A stretch of DNA of 7,409 nucleotides, taken from NCBI GenBank assembly GCA_013298245.1, contig JAAFHD010000112.1:2258-9666 (forward strand), read 5' to 3'. The stretch comes from Alphaproteobacteria bacterium. GTDB taxonomy: Bacteria; Pseudomonadota; Alphaproteobacteria; Acetobacterales; Acetobacteraceae. The notes under the pieces were generated by a model. That model was not told the origin of the DNA. It searched no databases and saw nothing but the letters and a program-made list of their open reading frames with translations. Shown here piece by piece: positions 1 to 6,920 of the stretch. Position numbers and translations under genes: made by a program. Within the stretch, counting starts at the first letter, position 1, and every line of letters begins with the position of its first letter.

Positions 1-1
1 G

Positions 2-586
2 GCCGACACCACCTACTGCGCCGTCATCGACCGCCACGGCAACGCGTTTTCCGCGACACCCTCCGACGGCTCCTGGAATTCCCCGGTGGTGCCGGGCTTG
101 GGCCTGATCCCCTCCAACCGCGGCAGCCAATCCCGCCCCGACCCCGCGCACCCCTCCGGCGTCGCCCCCGGCAAGCGCCCGCGCCTGACCCCCAACCCGG
201 CGATCTACGTGGCCGAAGACGGCGGCGTGCTGCCCCTCGGCACCCCCGGCGGCGACGTGCAAATCCAGGCCATGCTGCAAGTGCTTTTGAACGTGGTGCA
301 ATTCGGCATGCCATTGGGCGACGCGGTCGGCGCGCCGCGCGTCGCGAGCTACGCGTTCCCCTCCTCCTTCGCGCCCTTCGAATACTTCCCGAAGCGCCTG
401 GCGGTCGAAGGCCGCATCCCGCCCGAAACCCGCGCCGACCTCGCCGCCCGCGGCCACGACGTAAAGACCTGGCCCGACGTCACCTGGTTGGCGGGTGCGG
501 TGCAAACCGTGATGTCCCGCCCTGGCCAGAACCTGGTCGAAGCCGCTGCCGATCTGCGCCGCCCGGCCGGCGCCATGACCGGCTAA
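2..586 (+). CDS. ggt: Gamma-glutamyltransferase family protein, C-terminal (small-subunit) part, 5' end outside window
   Basis: The frame is open from base 2 to TAA at 584-586 and gives 194 residues of an Ntn-hydrolase of the gamma-glutamyltranspeptidase family. These enzymes cleave themselves before a Thr that becomes the catalytic nucleophile of the small subunit. Here that Thr is visible residue 3 (bases 8-10), in DTTYCAVIDRHGNAFS, so almost exactly the whole small subunit is visible. Other family landmarks are VAPGKRPRLTPNPAIYV (residues 54-70), a GTPGGD glycine pair, and QAMLQVLLNVVQFGMPLGDAV followed by APRV. The usual second Thr and Asn of the active site (E. coli T409 and N411) align with Ser and Gly in SATPSDG, and the Ser-Ser pair after KRP is absent. 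The enzyme may therefore not act on glutathione, and a relative with another amide or acyl substrate is possible. The large subunit and any signal peptide lie off the left edge. The stop codon overlaps that of the convergent MFS gene. Confidence 0.92.
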   Translation, partial: ADTTYCAVIDRHGNAFSATPSDGSWNSPVVPGLGLIPSNRGSQSRPDPAHPSGVAPGKRPRLTPNPAIYVAEDGGVLPLGTPGGDVQIQAMLQVLLNVVQFGMPLGDAVGAPRVASYAFPSSFAPFEYFPKRLAVEGRIPPETRADLAARGHDVKTWPDVTWLAGAVQTVMSRPGQNLVEAAADLRRPAGAMTG

Positions 587-1731
587 CCCGCCCGGCGCAA
601 CGCCAGCGCCGCCCCCAGCAACCCCGCGCCCAGCACCAAAAAAGGCACCGCCATCCACCCCCAACCAAACCCCGCGCACCACGCCATGACGGGCGGCCAG
701 ACCACCTGGCCCAGATTATTCGCCTGCACCGTCAACCCCAGCGCCGGCGCCACCAAGGCGCGGTCCGCGACACTGCCCGGCACCAGCGCGAACAGGCTGG
801 CCGGCACCATCCCGCCCAACACAGAGGCCACCAGCGCCAACCCCAACGCCGCCCACAAGCCCGGCGCAACCACAAAGGTGGCGACCGCCAGCACTGTCAT
901 CGCTGCCCCACCACCCAGCACCAGCAACAGCGGCGCCGCACCCCACGCCATCGCCCGTCCCGCCAGCAGATTCCCGGCAATATTGGCCACCGCCGCCAGC
1001 GCCGCGACCATCCCCGCCAGCCCCACCCCGGCGCCGAAACGCTGCACCAGAAACGCCGGCAGAAACGCCGCGATGCCCGTATAAATCGCCGCGTAACAGG
1101 AAAACCCAGCCGCGATCAGCGCCGGCTTCCGCGCCGCCCACACGCGGCGCAACCCGTCCAGAATACCATCGCTGGTCACCGCCACCGGGGGCACGCGCCA
1201 CATGATGACCAGCCCCGCCAAGGCCGGCAGCAACGCCGCCAAACCCCAGGCAAAGCGCCACCCCGCGGCCTCCACGATGGGTGCCGCGAACAGCCCGATC
1301 GCGATGCCCGTCGGCATGAAGCAGGACCACGCCGCCATCGCCGCCGCACGATCCGCAGGTGCTGCGCGCGCCGCGATCACGCTGGGCGCCGAGACCACGA
1401 TCGCCAGAAAACCAAAGCCTTCCACAAACCGCGCGACGAACAGCGTGGTGGCATCCGGCGCCACTGCCAGCACCAGGCCCGCGCCGCTCAGCGCGAAGCA
1501 CCCGGCCAACAATGCCCGCCGCACACCCGCCCGCGCCGCCAGCATGCCAGCACCCGCGCCCACCAACGCCGCCAGCAACGAGAACACCGACAGCAGCGCC
1601 GCCGCCCCCGCCAACCCGATGTCGAATTCCGCCGCGATCTTCAGCATCGCCGGCGCCAATTTCCCGATCTGCAAGGCGCCCGCGACGCCGGCGCCGACCA
1701 GCGCCGAAACCTCCAGCCAATCGGTCTTCAC
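583..1731 (-). CDS. Major facilitator superfamily (MFS) transporter, 12 predicted membrane segments
   Basis: The 382-residue product is almost entirely hydrophobic. About 12 helices can be drawn, at roughly 7-27, 41-62, 73-92, 95-117, 131-153, 160-179, 203-228, 236-257, 263-287, 291-315, 327-350 and 358-379. A degraded MFS motif A (GMLAARAGVRRALL, residues 62-75) lies between helices 2 and 3, and RFVEGFG (101-107) fits motif B in helix 4. A polar loop at about 180-203 divides the two six-helix halves. The GTG start at 1731 is chosen because it overlaps the acylphosphatase TGA as GTGA and places the N-terminus just before helix 1. The frame stays open far upstream, but only as an antisense-type shadow inside neighbouring genes. 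No Shine-Dalgarno sequence precedes the GTG, so translation probably depends on coupling. It is the last gene of the operon. The substrate cannot be told from the sequence; a small-molecule exporter or CynX/NimT-like carrier is possible. Confidence 0.85.
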   Translation of the reverse strand: MKTDWLEVSALVGAGVAGALQIGKLAPAMLKIAAEFDIGLAGAAALLSVFSLLAALVGAGAGMLAARAGVRRALLAGCFALSGAGLVLAVAPDATTLFVARFVEGFGFLAIVVSAPSVIAARAAPADRAAAMAAWSCFMPTGIAIGLFAAPIVEAAGWRFAWGLAALLPALAGLVIMWRVPPVAVTSDGILDGLRRVWAARKPALIAAGFSCYAAIYTGIAAFLPAFLVQRFGAGVGLAGMVAALAAVANIAGNLLAGRAMAWGAAPLLLVLGGGAAMTVLAVATFVVAPGLWAALGLALVASVLGGMVPASLFALVPGSVADRALVAPALGLTVQANNLGQVVWPPVMAWCAGFGWGWMAVPFLVLGAGLLGAALALRRAG

Positions 1732-2003
1732 AAGCTGGGCATGCGATGGAAACCGGGTGCGTCTGGCGGGTCGGCGAAGCTTTCCTCGATGCTCTCCACC
1801 CGCGCCATTGGCGGCCCCCGCCTGCACGCCAGCAGCACCGCCGCCACCGCCGGTTCCGGGCCTGACAGCAGGGCTTCCACACGCCCATCGCGACGGTTTC
1901 GCACCCAGCCATCCAGCCCGTGCCGGCGCGCTGTATCCACCAGCCAATCGCGATAGCCCACGCCCTGCACGCGGCCTTCGATCAGCAGGTGCCGCGCCCT
2001 CAT
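1728..2003 (-). CDS. acyP: Acylphosphatase
   Basis: This 91-residue protein hydrolyses the carboxyl-phosphate bond of acyl phosphates such as acetyl phosphate or 1,3-bisphosphoglycerate and is expected in the cytosol. Both family signatures are present. GRVQGVGYR (residues 10-18) carries the phosphate-binding loop and the essential Arg18, and GWVRNRRDGRVE (32-43) carries the catalytic Asn36. The length matches the usual 90-100 residues and the protein looks complete. ATG at 2003-2001 overlaps the ATP12 stop as ATGA, and its own TGA overlaps the MFS start as GTGA. No Shine-Dalgarno sequence is visible upstream, so it is probably translated by reinitiation from the ATP12 gene. Acylphosphatase genes are often scattered among housekeeping operons, and the neighbours here do not indicate a specific substrate. 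Confidence 0.94.
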   Translation of the reverse strand: MRARHLLIEGRVQGVGYRDWLVDTARRHGLDGWVRNRRDGRVEALLSGPEPAVAAVLLACRRGPPMARVESIEESFADPPDAPGFHRMPSL

Positions 2004-2704
2004 TCGCGCACCAGTGCTGCGAAGCGCGCGGCCAGCGCGACATCGGCGGCCTGGTTGCGACGGCGCGCGATGGCATCGGGGTCAGCGCCCCAGAATTCCT
2101 CCTGCCAGTGTTCGTCCAGTGCGGAGAGGCGGTGCGCCTCGGCGGCATCCAGCGCGCCGCGCAGTACGGCCAACCCCAGCACCAGGCTGCCCAAGGCCGG
2201 CACCGCGACGCCAAGTGCGGCCAGTTCCATCGGCGCATGCGCCGCCACCGCGCGGCGCAGCGCGGCCAGCGCCGGCGCGGGTTGCGTGACATGAATGATG
2301 CCTGCCGTGGTGTGCAGCGCGGCGCCCAGTTCGGCGCGCGCCCAATCCAGCCAAGGGTCCCATTGCGCGGCCTCCACCGCTGCCAACCGCGCATCCTCGG
2401 CGCGATAGCAAAGCAGGTCGCTCTGTCCATATCGCGCGATGCCTTCGACCATCGCTTCGGGGTTGGGTGCCACGCGTTCCTGCGCGGTGCCGACCAGGCG
2501 CGTCAGCGGGATGTCCTCCTGGGTGAAATCGCCGCCCTTGGCGCCGCCTGCCGCGCCCCATTCGGCCGCGATCGCATCGGCCAAGGCCGCACCGCGCACA
2601 TGCAGCGAAGCACCATTCGGCAGCCGCACCGGCTTGCCATCCAGCAGCACGCCAAGCGCATCGCCTGTGGGTGCCACCGCCGCCATATCCCAAAAACGCT
2701 TCAT
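2000..2704 (-). CDS. atp12: ATP12 family F1-ATPase alpha-subunit assembly chaperone
   Basis: This 234-residue cytosolic protein is an ATP12-family chaperone. In mitochondria and alphaproteobacteria the family binds the free ATP synthase F1 alpha subunit and prevents its aggregation before hexamer assembly. Recognisable blocks are LLDGKPVRLPNGASL (residues 20-34), LADAIAAEWGA (41-51), IPLTRLVGTAQERV (65-78), the hallmark YGQSDLLCYRAE (92-103), WDPWLDWA (115-122), GSLVLGLAVL (172-181) and LDEHWQEEFWGAD (196-208). Length is typical for bacterial members. The frame is open upstream to 2818, but that extension lies inside the AsmA gene and resembles nothing. The ATG at 2704 starts exactly where the family homology begins (MKRFWDMAAV) and overlaps the AsmA stop as ATGA. 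A weak GGGA lies about six bases upstream. It is the third gene of the operon. No atp genes are in the window, so its client is encoded elsewhere. Confidence 0.94.
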   Translation of the reverse strand: MKRFWDMAAVAPTGDALGVLLDGKPVRLPNGASLHVRGAALADAIAAEWGAAGGAKGGDFTQEDIPLTRLVGTAQERVAPNPEAMVEGIARYGQSDLLCYRAEDARLAAVEAAQWDPWLDWARAELGAALHTTAGIIHVTQPAPALAALRRAVAAHAPMELAALGVAVPALGSLVLGLAVLRGALDAAEAHRLSALDEHWQEEFWGADPDAIARRRNQAADVALAARFAALVRE

Positions 2705-4944
2705 CGAATTCCCAGGCCTCGCATCAGGTTCTGCACCGGCGCGGATTCCGCCGGCATCAGCGAACGCGGCACCGGGCCCGCACGCCCGCCGCGTGCCACC
2801 GAGAGCGGTGGGCCGCAATCCGGCATGCCTTGCACGCCCAGCGCCTGGTTCAAGCCCGGCACCAGGCCCGTCGCGGTGCCAAGTGCTGTGCCCGCCACAC
2901 CACCGGCAATCAGCGCCGCATTGTCGATGCGTGGTGCGCCCACCGTGCCACTGATCGGCACCGGCGCGCGGATGCGGATGGCCGGCGGCAGGCGCAGATC
3001 CGTGCCCAATCGCAGCGCCAGTGATTCATCGCGCAGGTTGATCTGCCCGCCTCCACTGACGCGGCCCAACGACGTATCCGCATACAGCGTGCGCGCCTGC
3101 GCGATGCCGGCCACCACATCGAAGCGCATCGCCAGGCACGCCACATCAATGCGTGGTGCAAGGCCCGCCGGCAGCGCGCCCTGCACCAGTGCTGCGTTCA
3201 CATGGCCGTTCAGCACGGCAAGCCCGGCATGGCCCACGGCATTGGCCGCCACCGCACGCCATGTGGCACCCTGGCCGCGCAGGTCGATGTCCAGTTCCGC
3301 GCGGCCCGAGATGGGCGGGTTGGGCAGCAGTTGCGCCATATCCAGCGCATCGGCGCGCAGGCCGATCTGGATTTGTGTGGCCGTCGGGCCTGGCTGCGCC
3401 GCGACGCGCAGCGTGATGCGCCCGGCCGGCAGCGTGACGCCCAGCGGGTCCAGGCGCAGGCGGCCATCGGCCACGTTGATGCGCGCGGTGATGTCGCGAA
3501 AATCCTGGCCGCCTTGGCGCAGCGTGGCGATGGTCAGCGCCAGGTCCAGCGGCATGGCGGTCAGAGGGCCGAGTTCGATGCGCGTGTCGGGAATGATGCG
3601 CGCATCGCGCCGCGCGGGTGGCGCGGGCGCAGCACTTGGCGCGGCCGGAAGTGCGTCCAGGTCCACACGCCCCAATGCGACGCGGCCGCTGATGCCGGCG
3701 GCGGAGAGCAGCAGGTCGCCATCCTGCGTGGTGGCACCTTCGGCGCGGATCGCAGACAGTTCCACGCCATCGGCGAAGAAGGCGCCGCGTTCCGCGACAC
3801 GCGCCCGCACCTGGCCCAGCACGGGTGATTCCAGGGTTGCATCCACCGCGATGCCGCGCCCGGCTTGTGGTTCCGCGACCGCACCCGCCACGCGCAAGCG
3901 ATGGCCAAGCAGCGTGCCGGTCAAATCCAATGGCACCGGCTGCGCGGGGCGCCATGGGCCGATACCGCCTTCCAGTGTGAAAGCATCGCCCAGCCGCGTG
4001 CCGGCCAGCGTGACGCGCAGCGGTGCGTCGGCGCTGGCGGATTCCACCAGCGTGCTTTGCAGCGCGACGCCGGGGGCGATTTCCACCGCGCCCATTTCGA
4101 AGCGCACCGCCTGTTCGCGCGGCCAGCCCCAGCCATTGCCGGCAATGCGCGCGGTGATCGCGACGCGTTCGGGCAGCGGGCCGGTGCGGCCGAGCAATGT
4201 CGCGATGCGGCGCAGCGCGGCCTGGTCTGCCTGGCCGACCGCGTCCAGCACGTAGTCCTGCAGGCCGCGCAAAGTGCCATCCAGGGACAGGCGCGCGCCT
4301 TCCATTTCAATCCGCGCGGAGAGCGGCAGCGTGCCGGTCGCACCCGCCATCATGCGCGCGAGCGGCGCGCCACGCGTGGTGATGCGCAGCAGCGTATCAT
4401 CCCAGCGCAGTTCGGCGTTGCCGCGCAATTCGTCATCGCCCTCGGCGTCCAGCCGGATCAATTCCACGCCGCCCGCAGGGCCGCCCGGAAAGGCCAGCCG
4501 CGCGTGGCGGATGGACAGGCGGCCGATCGCGACATCGGGTGCGGCGCCGGTCGCGGGGCCGGCTGGGAACGCCCAGTTCGGCGTGCCGTTCACCACCTCC
4601 AGCAGCACGTTGGGGCTTTCGAGAATCAGATGCCGCACTTCGATGCGGCCCGAGATCAGCGCCAGCAGCGAGACCTGCATTTCCGCGCGCGCCACATGCA
4701 GCATCGCGGCGCGCGAACCGCCCGCAAGATTGCCGAGCGTGGCGTTGGACAGCGCGATGGTCGGCGTGATGAGGCCGCGCATCTCCAGCGCGCCGATGGT
4801 GACCGTGCGGCCCGTTGCGCGTTCCGCCTCGGCGATGATGCGCGGGCGCCAGGCGTCGATGTCGAAGGTGGCGATGTAGACGGCCACACCCGCCACGCCG
4901 AGAGCGAGCAGACCCGCGACGGCGATGGCGATGCGCTTGATCAT
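2701..4944 (-). CDS. AsmA family envelope protein (inner-membrane anchored)
   Basis: This 747-residue protein has one N-terminal membrane anchor (about residues 5-24, IAIAVAGLLALGVAGVAVYI). A short conserved AsmA-type start follows, with FDIDAWRPRIIAEAERATGR (27-46). The rest is a long series of beta-rich repeats of the kind IEVRHLILESPNVLLE, expected to lie in the periplasm. The C-terminal AsmA-like region includes LNGHVNAALVQGALP (578-592), VACLAMRFDVVAGIAQA (601-617) and LGRVSGGGQINLRDESLALR (626-645). Members of this group are linked to outer-membrane biogenesis and, in the wider family, to lipid transfer between membranes; that role is family knowledge and not shown here. A Pro/Ala-rich stretch (433-444) probably links two beta domains. 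The only cysteines are C603 and C710. ATG at 4944 overlaps the RluC stop as ATGA and places the anchor at the very N-terminus. GGAAG lies only two bases upstream, poor spacing for a ribosome site. Second gene of the operon. Confidence 0.88.
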   Translation of the reverse strand: MIKRIAIAVAGLLALGVAGVAVYIATFDIDAWRPRIIAEAERATGRTVTIGALEMRGLITPTIALSNATLGNLAGGSRAAMLHVARAEMQVSLLALISGRIEVRHLILESPNVLLEVVNGTPNWAFPAGPATGAAPDVAIGRLSIRHARLAFPGGPAGGVELIRLDAEGDDELRGNAELRWDDTLLRITTRGAPLARMMAGATGTLPLSARIEMEGARLSLDGTLRGLQDYVLDAVGQADQAALRRIATLLGRTGPLPERVAITARIAGNGWGWPREQAVRFEMGAVEIAPGVALQSTLVESASADAPLRVTLAGTRLGDAFTLEGGIGPWRPAQPVPLDLTGTLLGHRLRVAGAVAEPQAGRGIAVDATLESPVLGQVRARVAERGAFFADGVELSAIRAEGATTQDGDLLLSAAGISGRVALGRVDLDALPAAPSAAPAPPARRDARIIPDTRIELGPLTAMPLDLALTIATLRQGGQDFRDITARINVADGRLRLDPLGVTLPAGRITLRVAAQPGPTATQIQIGLRADALDMAQLLPNPPISGRAELDIDLRGQGATWRAVAANAVGHAGLAVLNGHVNAALVQGALPAGLAPRIDVACLAMRFDVVAGIAQARTLYADTSLGRVSGGGQINLRDESLALRLGTDLRLPPAIRIRAPVPISGTVGAPRIDNAALIAGGVAGTALGTATGLVPGLNQALGVQGMPDCGPPLSVARGGRAGPVPRSLMPAESAPVQNLMRGLGIR

Positions 4945-5903
4945 TTCTTCCAGCGCGGCTTGTGGGGTTTTGGCGCTTCGAAGCCGAAGAAGGAAAAAGT
5001 TTCGACCATGTGCGCGGGCAGCGGCGCTTCGGCTTCCAGCAGCCCACCTTCGGGGTGCGGGATGCGGATGGCGCGGGCGTGCAAATGCAGCGCTTCGGGC
5101 AGGCCATCCATATGCGCGACATGGCCGCCATATTTGCCATCGCCCAGGATGGGCGTGTTCAGGCCGCTGGCGGCATGCACGCGCAGCTGATGCGTGCGGC
5201 CGGTCAATGGTTGCATTTGTAACCATGCGGCGCGGCGCTTGGCGGCTTCCAGCACCTTGTAGTCGGTGTTGGCGAATTGGCCGTCATCGGATGGCACGGT
5301 GCGTTCGCCGTGCGGCCCGCCTTCGCGCGCCAGGGACATGGTGATGCGCCCGCCATCATGCTGCGGCTGGCCCACCACCACGGCCCAATAGGTCTTCTGC
5401 GCGTCGCGGCTGCGGAAGGCGGCGGCCAATGCGGCGGCCGCGGACGTGGTGCGCCCCAGCAGCAGGATGCCGGAGGTGTCCTTGTCCAGCCGGTGCACCA
5501 GTTTGGGGCGCGCTTCGGCGTCGAATTGCAGCGCGTCGAGCATGCCGTCCACATGGCGCGTGATGCCCGAGCCACCTTGCACGGCCAGGCCATGCGGCTT
5601 GTTCAGCACGATGACGCTGGCGTCGCGATACAGCACCATGGCGTGCAGCATCGCCTCATCCTCGGCGCTGATGCGGATGGGGGGTGGTGGCGGTGGCGCG
5701 CTGGGCATGGGCGGCACGCGCACTTCCTGGCCGGCGGCCAGGCGCGTGTTGCCCTCGGCGCGCTTGCCATCGACGCGCACCTGGCCGGTGCGCAGCATTT
5801 TCTGCAGCGCGCCCTGCGTCAGCGACGGGAAGTGGCGACGGAACCAGCGGTCGAGCCGGACACCGGCATCAGCGGTCTCGACGGGGATGGATTGGACAGA
5901 CAT
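4941..5903 (-). CDS. rluC: RluC-type 23S rRNA pseudouridine synthase (RluA family)
   Basis: This 320-residue cytosolic enzyme converts uridines in RNA to pseudouridine. RluC of E. coli modifies 23S rRNA positions 955, 2504 and 2580 and is nearly the same length. An S4 RNA-binding domain covers about residues 14-64 (VRLDRWFRRHFPSLTQG, then a QVRVDGKRAEGNTRL loop). The catalytic domain begins near residue 85 and carries VLNKPHGLAVQGGSG (99-113), the catalytic motif HRLDKDTSG (137-145) with Asp140 as nucleophile, KTYWAVV (170-176), and LTGRTHQLRVHAA (233-245). The GGSG after NKPHGLAVQ favours RluC over RluD. The linker between the domains holds a run of six prolines (70-75). The ATG at 5903 is supported by the normal start of the S4 domain. 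It is the first gene of the operon and has no Shine-Dalgarno sequence upstream, with a possible -10 element only six bases before the ATG. Confidence 0.93.
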   Translation of the reverse strand: MSVQSIPVETADAGVRLDRWFRRHFPSLTQGALQKMLRTGQVRVDGKRAEGNTRLAAGQEVRVPPMPSAPPPPPPIRISAEDEAMLHAMVLYRDASVIVLNKPHGLAVQGGSGITRHVDGMLDALQFDAEARPKLVHRLDKDTSGILLLGRTTSAAAALAAAFRSRDAQKTYWAVVVGQPQHDGGRITMSLAREGGPHGERTVPSDDGQFANTDYKVLEAAKRRAAWLQMQPLTGRTHQLRVHAASGLNTPILGDGKYGGHVAHMDGLPEALHLHARAIRIPHPEGGLLEAEAPLPAHMVETFSFFGFEAPKPHKPRWKK

Positions 5904-5958
5904 CCGCGCTGTATAGCGCGAAGCGGATTAGCGCGCACCGAAGCTGGAGGAACACGCC
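5904..5958. promoter_or_regulatory. Divergent intergenic promoter region with a short dyad
   Basis: This 55-bp spacer must contain at least part of the promoters for the rluC-led operon (leftward) and the solute-receptor gene (rightward). A perfect 6-bp inverted repeat, CGCGCT at 5905-5910 and AGCGCG at 5915-5920, flanks GTAT. Read on the minus strand, the centre gives TATACA (5915-5910), a fair -10 match placed six bases before the rluC ATG. No convincing -35 hexamer is 16-18 bases upstream on that strand. On the plus strand TTGGAC (5892-5897) and TATAGC (5912-5917) are separated by only 14 bases, which is too short for a normal promoter. The dyad could be an operator or chance in GC-rich DNA. 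Confidence 0.35.
5946..5950 (+). promoter_or_regulatory. Shine-Dalgarno sequence for the Bug/TctC receptor gene
   Basis: GGAGG lies eight bases before the ATG at 5959. It is the clearest ribosome-binding site in the window and fixes the start of the receptor gene. The genes of the leftward operon lack a site of comparable quality. Confidence 0.85.
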
Positions 5959-6912
5959 ATGACCATCACCCGCCGCGCCATTCTGGGCACCGCGTTGGCC
6001 ACGCCCGCACTCGCGCAATGGGCGCCCGCGCGGCCAATCCGGCTCATCGCGCCCTATCCGCCGGGTGGTGGCGTGGATACGACATCGCGGTTGATCGCAG
6101 GCCCCATGGCCACGCTGCTGGGCCAGCCGATCGTGGTGGAAAACCGCGCCGGCGCGGGTGGTTCGCTGGGGGCGGCGGAACTCGCGCGCAGCCCGGCCGA
6201 TGGGTTGCACATCATGGTCGACGCCATGGCGCATACGGTGAACCCGTCGCTGATCCGCGGGCTGCCGTTTGATTACGCGACGGCGTTCACGCCCATCACG
6301 CAACTGGCGGTGCTGCCACAGATCCTGATCGTGCCGAACAGCCTGCCGGCGCGCACGCTGGGGGAATTGGTGGCGCATGCGCGGGCGCGGCCGGGGCTAC
6401 CCTATGGGTCGTCGGGCAATGCGACGGCGGCGCATCTGGCGGCAGCGCTGCTGGTGAACCGCGCGGGCGTGCAGATGGAGCACGTGCCGTATCGCGGCGG
6501 CACGGCGGCGCTGCCGGATTTGATTGCGGGCAATATGACCTTCCTGTTCGGCACGGTGTCGTCTTCGCTGCAATTGGTGCGCGATGGGCGGGTGCGGGCG
6601 CTGGCTGTTTCGACCGCCGCGCGGCTGCCCGGATTGCCCGATGTGCCAACCATCGCGGAACAGGGTTTTCCTGGCTACGAGCTGAACGAGTGGAACGGGC
6701 TGTATGCGCCGGCCGGGCTGGCCGCGCCGGTGCTGGCGCGGTTGCATGAAGCGGCGCTGGCGGCGTTGCGCGATGCGGCGGTGGTCGCGCGGTTCGATGC
6801 GCTGGGCGCGGTGCCGGTCGGCAACGCGCAGGCGGAATTCGCGGCCTATGTCGCGGCGCAACGCGAGAGCATGGCGCGGCTGGTACGAGAGGCGCGGATC
6901 GAAGCCGGTTAG
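5959..6912 (+). CDS. Bug family (TctC-type) tripartite tricarboxylate transporter periplasmic binding receptor
   Basis: The 317-residue product is a periplasmic solute receptor of the Bug/TctC family, whose members bind carboxylates and other small molecules and can deliver them to a TctAB membrane pair. The export signal covers about residues 1-19 (RRAILGTALATPALA) with probable cleavage after ALA; the twin Arg at 5-6 preceded by Thr suggests possible Tat export. The family pattern is clear: PIRLIAPYPPGGGVD (26-40), LGQPIVVENRAGAGGSLGA (54-72), YGSSGNATAAHLAAALL (149-165), HVPYRGGTAALPDLIAGNM (175-193), VRALAVSTAARLPGLPDVP (212-230) and a C-terminal GLYAPAGL block (247-254). The length is normal and a good GGAGG precedes the ATG. 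No tctA or tctB is in the window, which is common for these receptors in lineages where they are expanded. The ligand cannot be predicted. The gene diverges from the rluC operon and converges on the RTX gene. Confidence 0.94.
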   Translation: MTITRRAILGTALATPALAQWAPARPIRLIAPYPPGGGVDTTSRLIAGPMATLLGQPIVVENRAGAGGSLGAAELARSPADGLHIMVDAMAHTVNPSLIRGLPFDYATAFTPITQLAVLPQILIVPNSLPARTLGELVAHARARPGLPYGSSGNATAAHLAAALLVNRAGVQMEHVPYRGGTAALPDLIAGNMTFLFGTVSSSLQLVRDGRVRALAVSTAARLPGLPDVPTIAEQGFPGYELNEWNGLYAPAGLAAPVLARLHEAALAALRDAAVVARFDALGAVPVGNAQAEFAAYVAAQRESMARLVREARIEAG

Positions 6913-6920
6913 AGCCCGAT

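Noticed and set aside
566..583. GCCGG...CCGGC inverted repeat near the end of the GGT-like gene as a terminator
   Set aside because: The stem is only five pairs, lies inside the coding region and has no T-tract after it; such pairs are common by chance in GC-rich DNA.
1732..2430. Upstream extension of the MFS frame to a 615-residue product
   Set aside because: The extra part overlaps acylphosphatase and ATP12 in another frame and looks like shadow sequence. The GTG at 1731, overlapping the preceding stop, starts the protein just before helix 1.
2705..2818. Longer ATP12 start at 2818
   Set aside because: The added 38 residues overlap the end of the AsmA gene and have no family resemblance; homology begins at the ATG at 2704.
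1202..4255. A 1017-codon open frame on the plus strand opposite the MFS, acylphosphatase, ATP12 and AsmA genes
   Set aside because: It spans four well-recognised genes on the other strand, and its product is rich in Ala, Pro, Arg and Ser with no domain pattern. Long stop-free antisense frames are expected at this GC content.
3865..5190. A 441-codon plus-strand frame opposite AsmA and RluC
   Set aside because: Composition is skewed to Ala, Arg, Gln and His with no recognisable motif, and the opposite strand is clearly coding.
4945..5226. Longer AsmA start at 5226
   Set aside because: It would lie inside the RluC gene and would bury the membrane anchor about 94 residues into the protein. The ATG at 4944 gives a normal N-terminal anchor.
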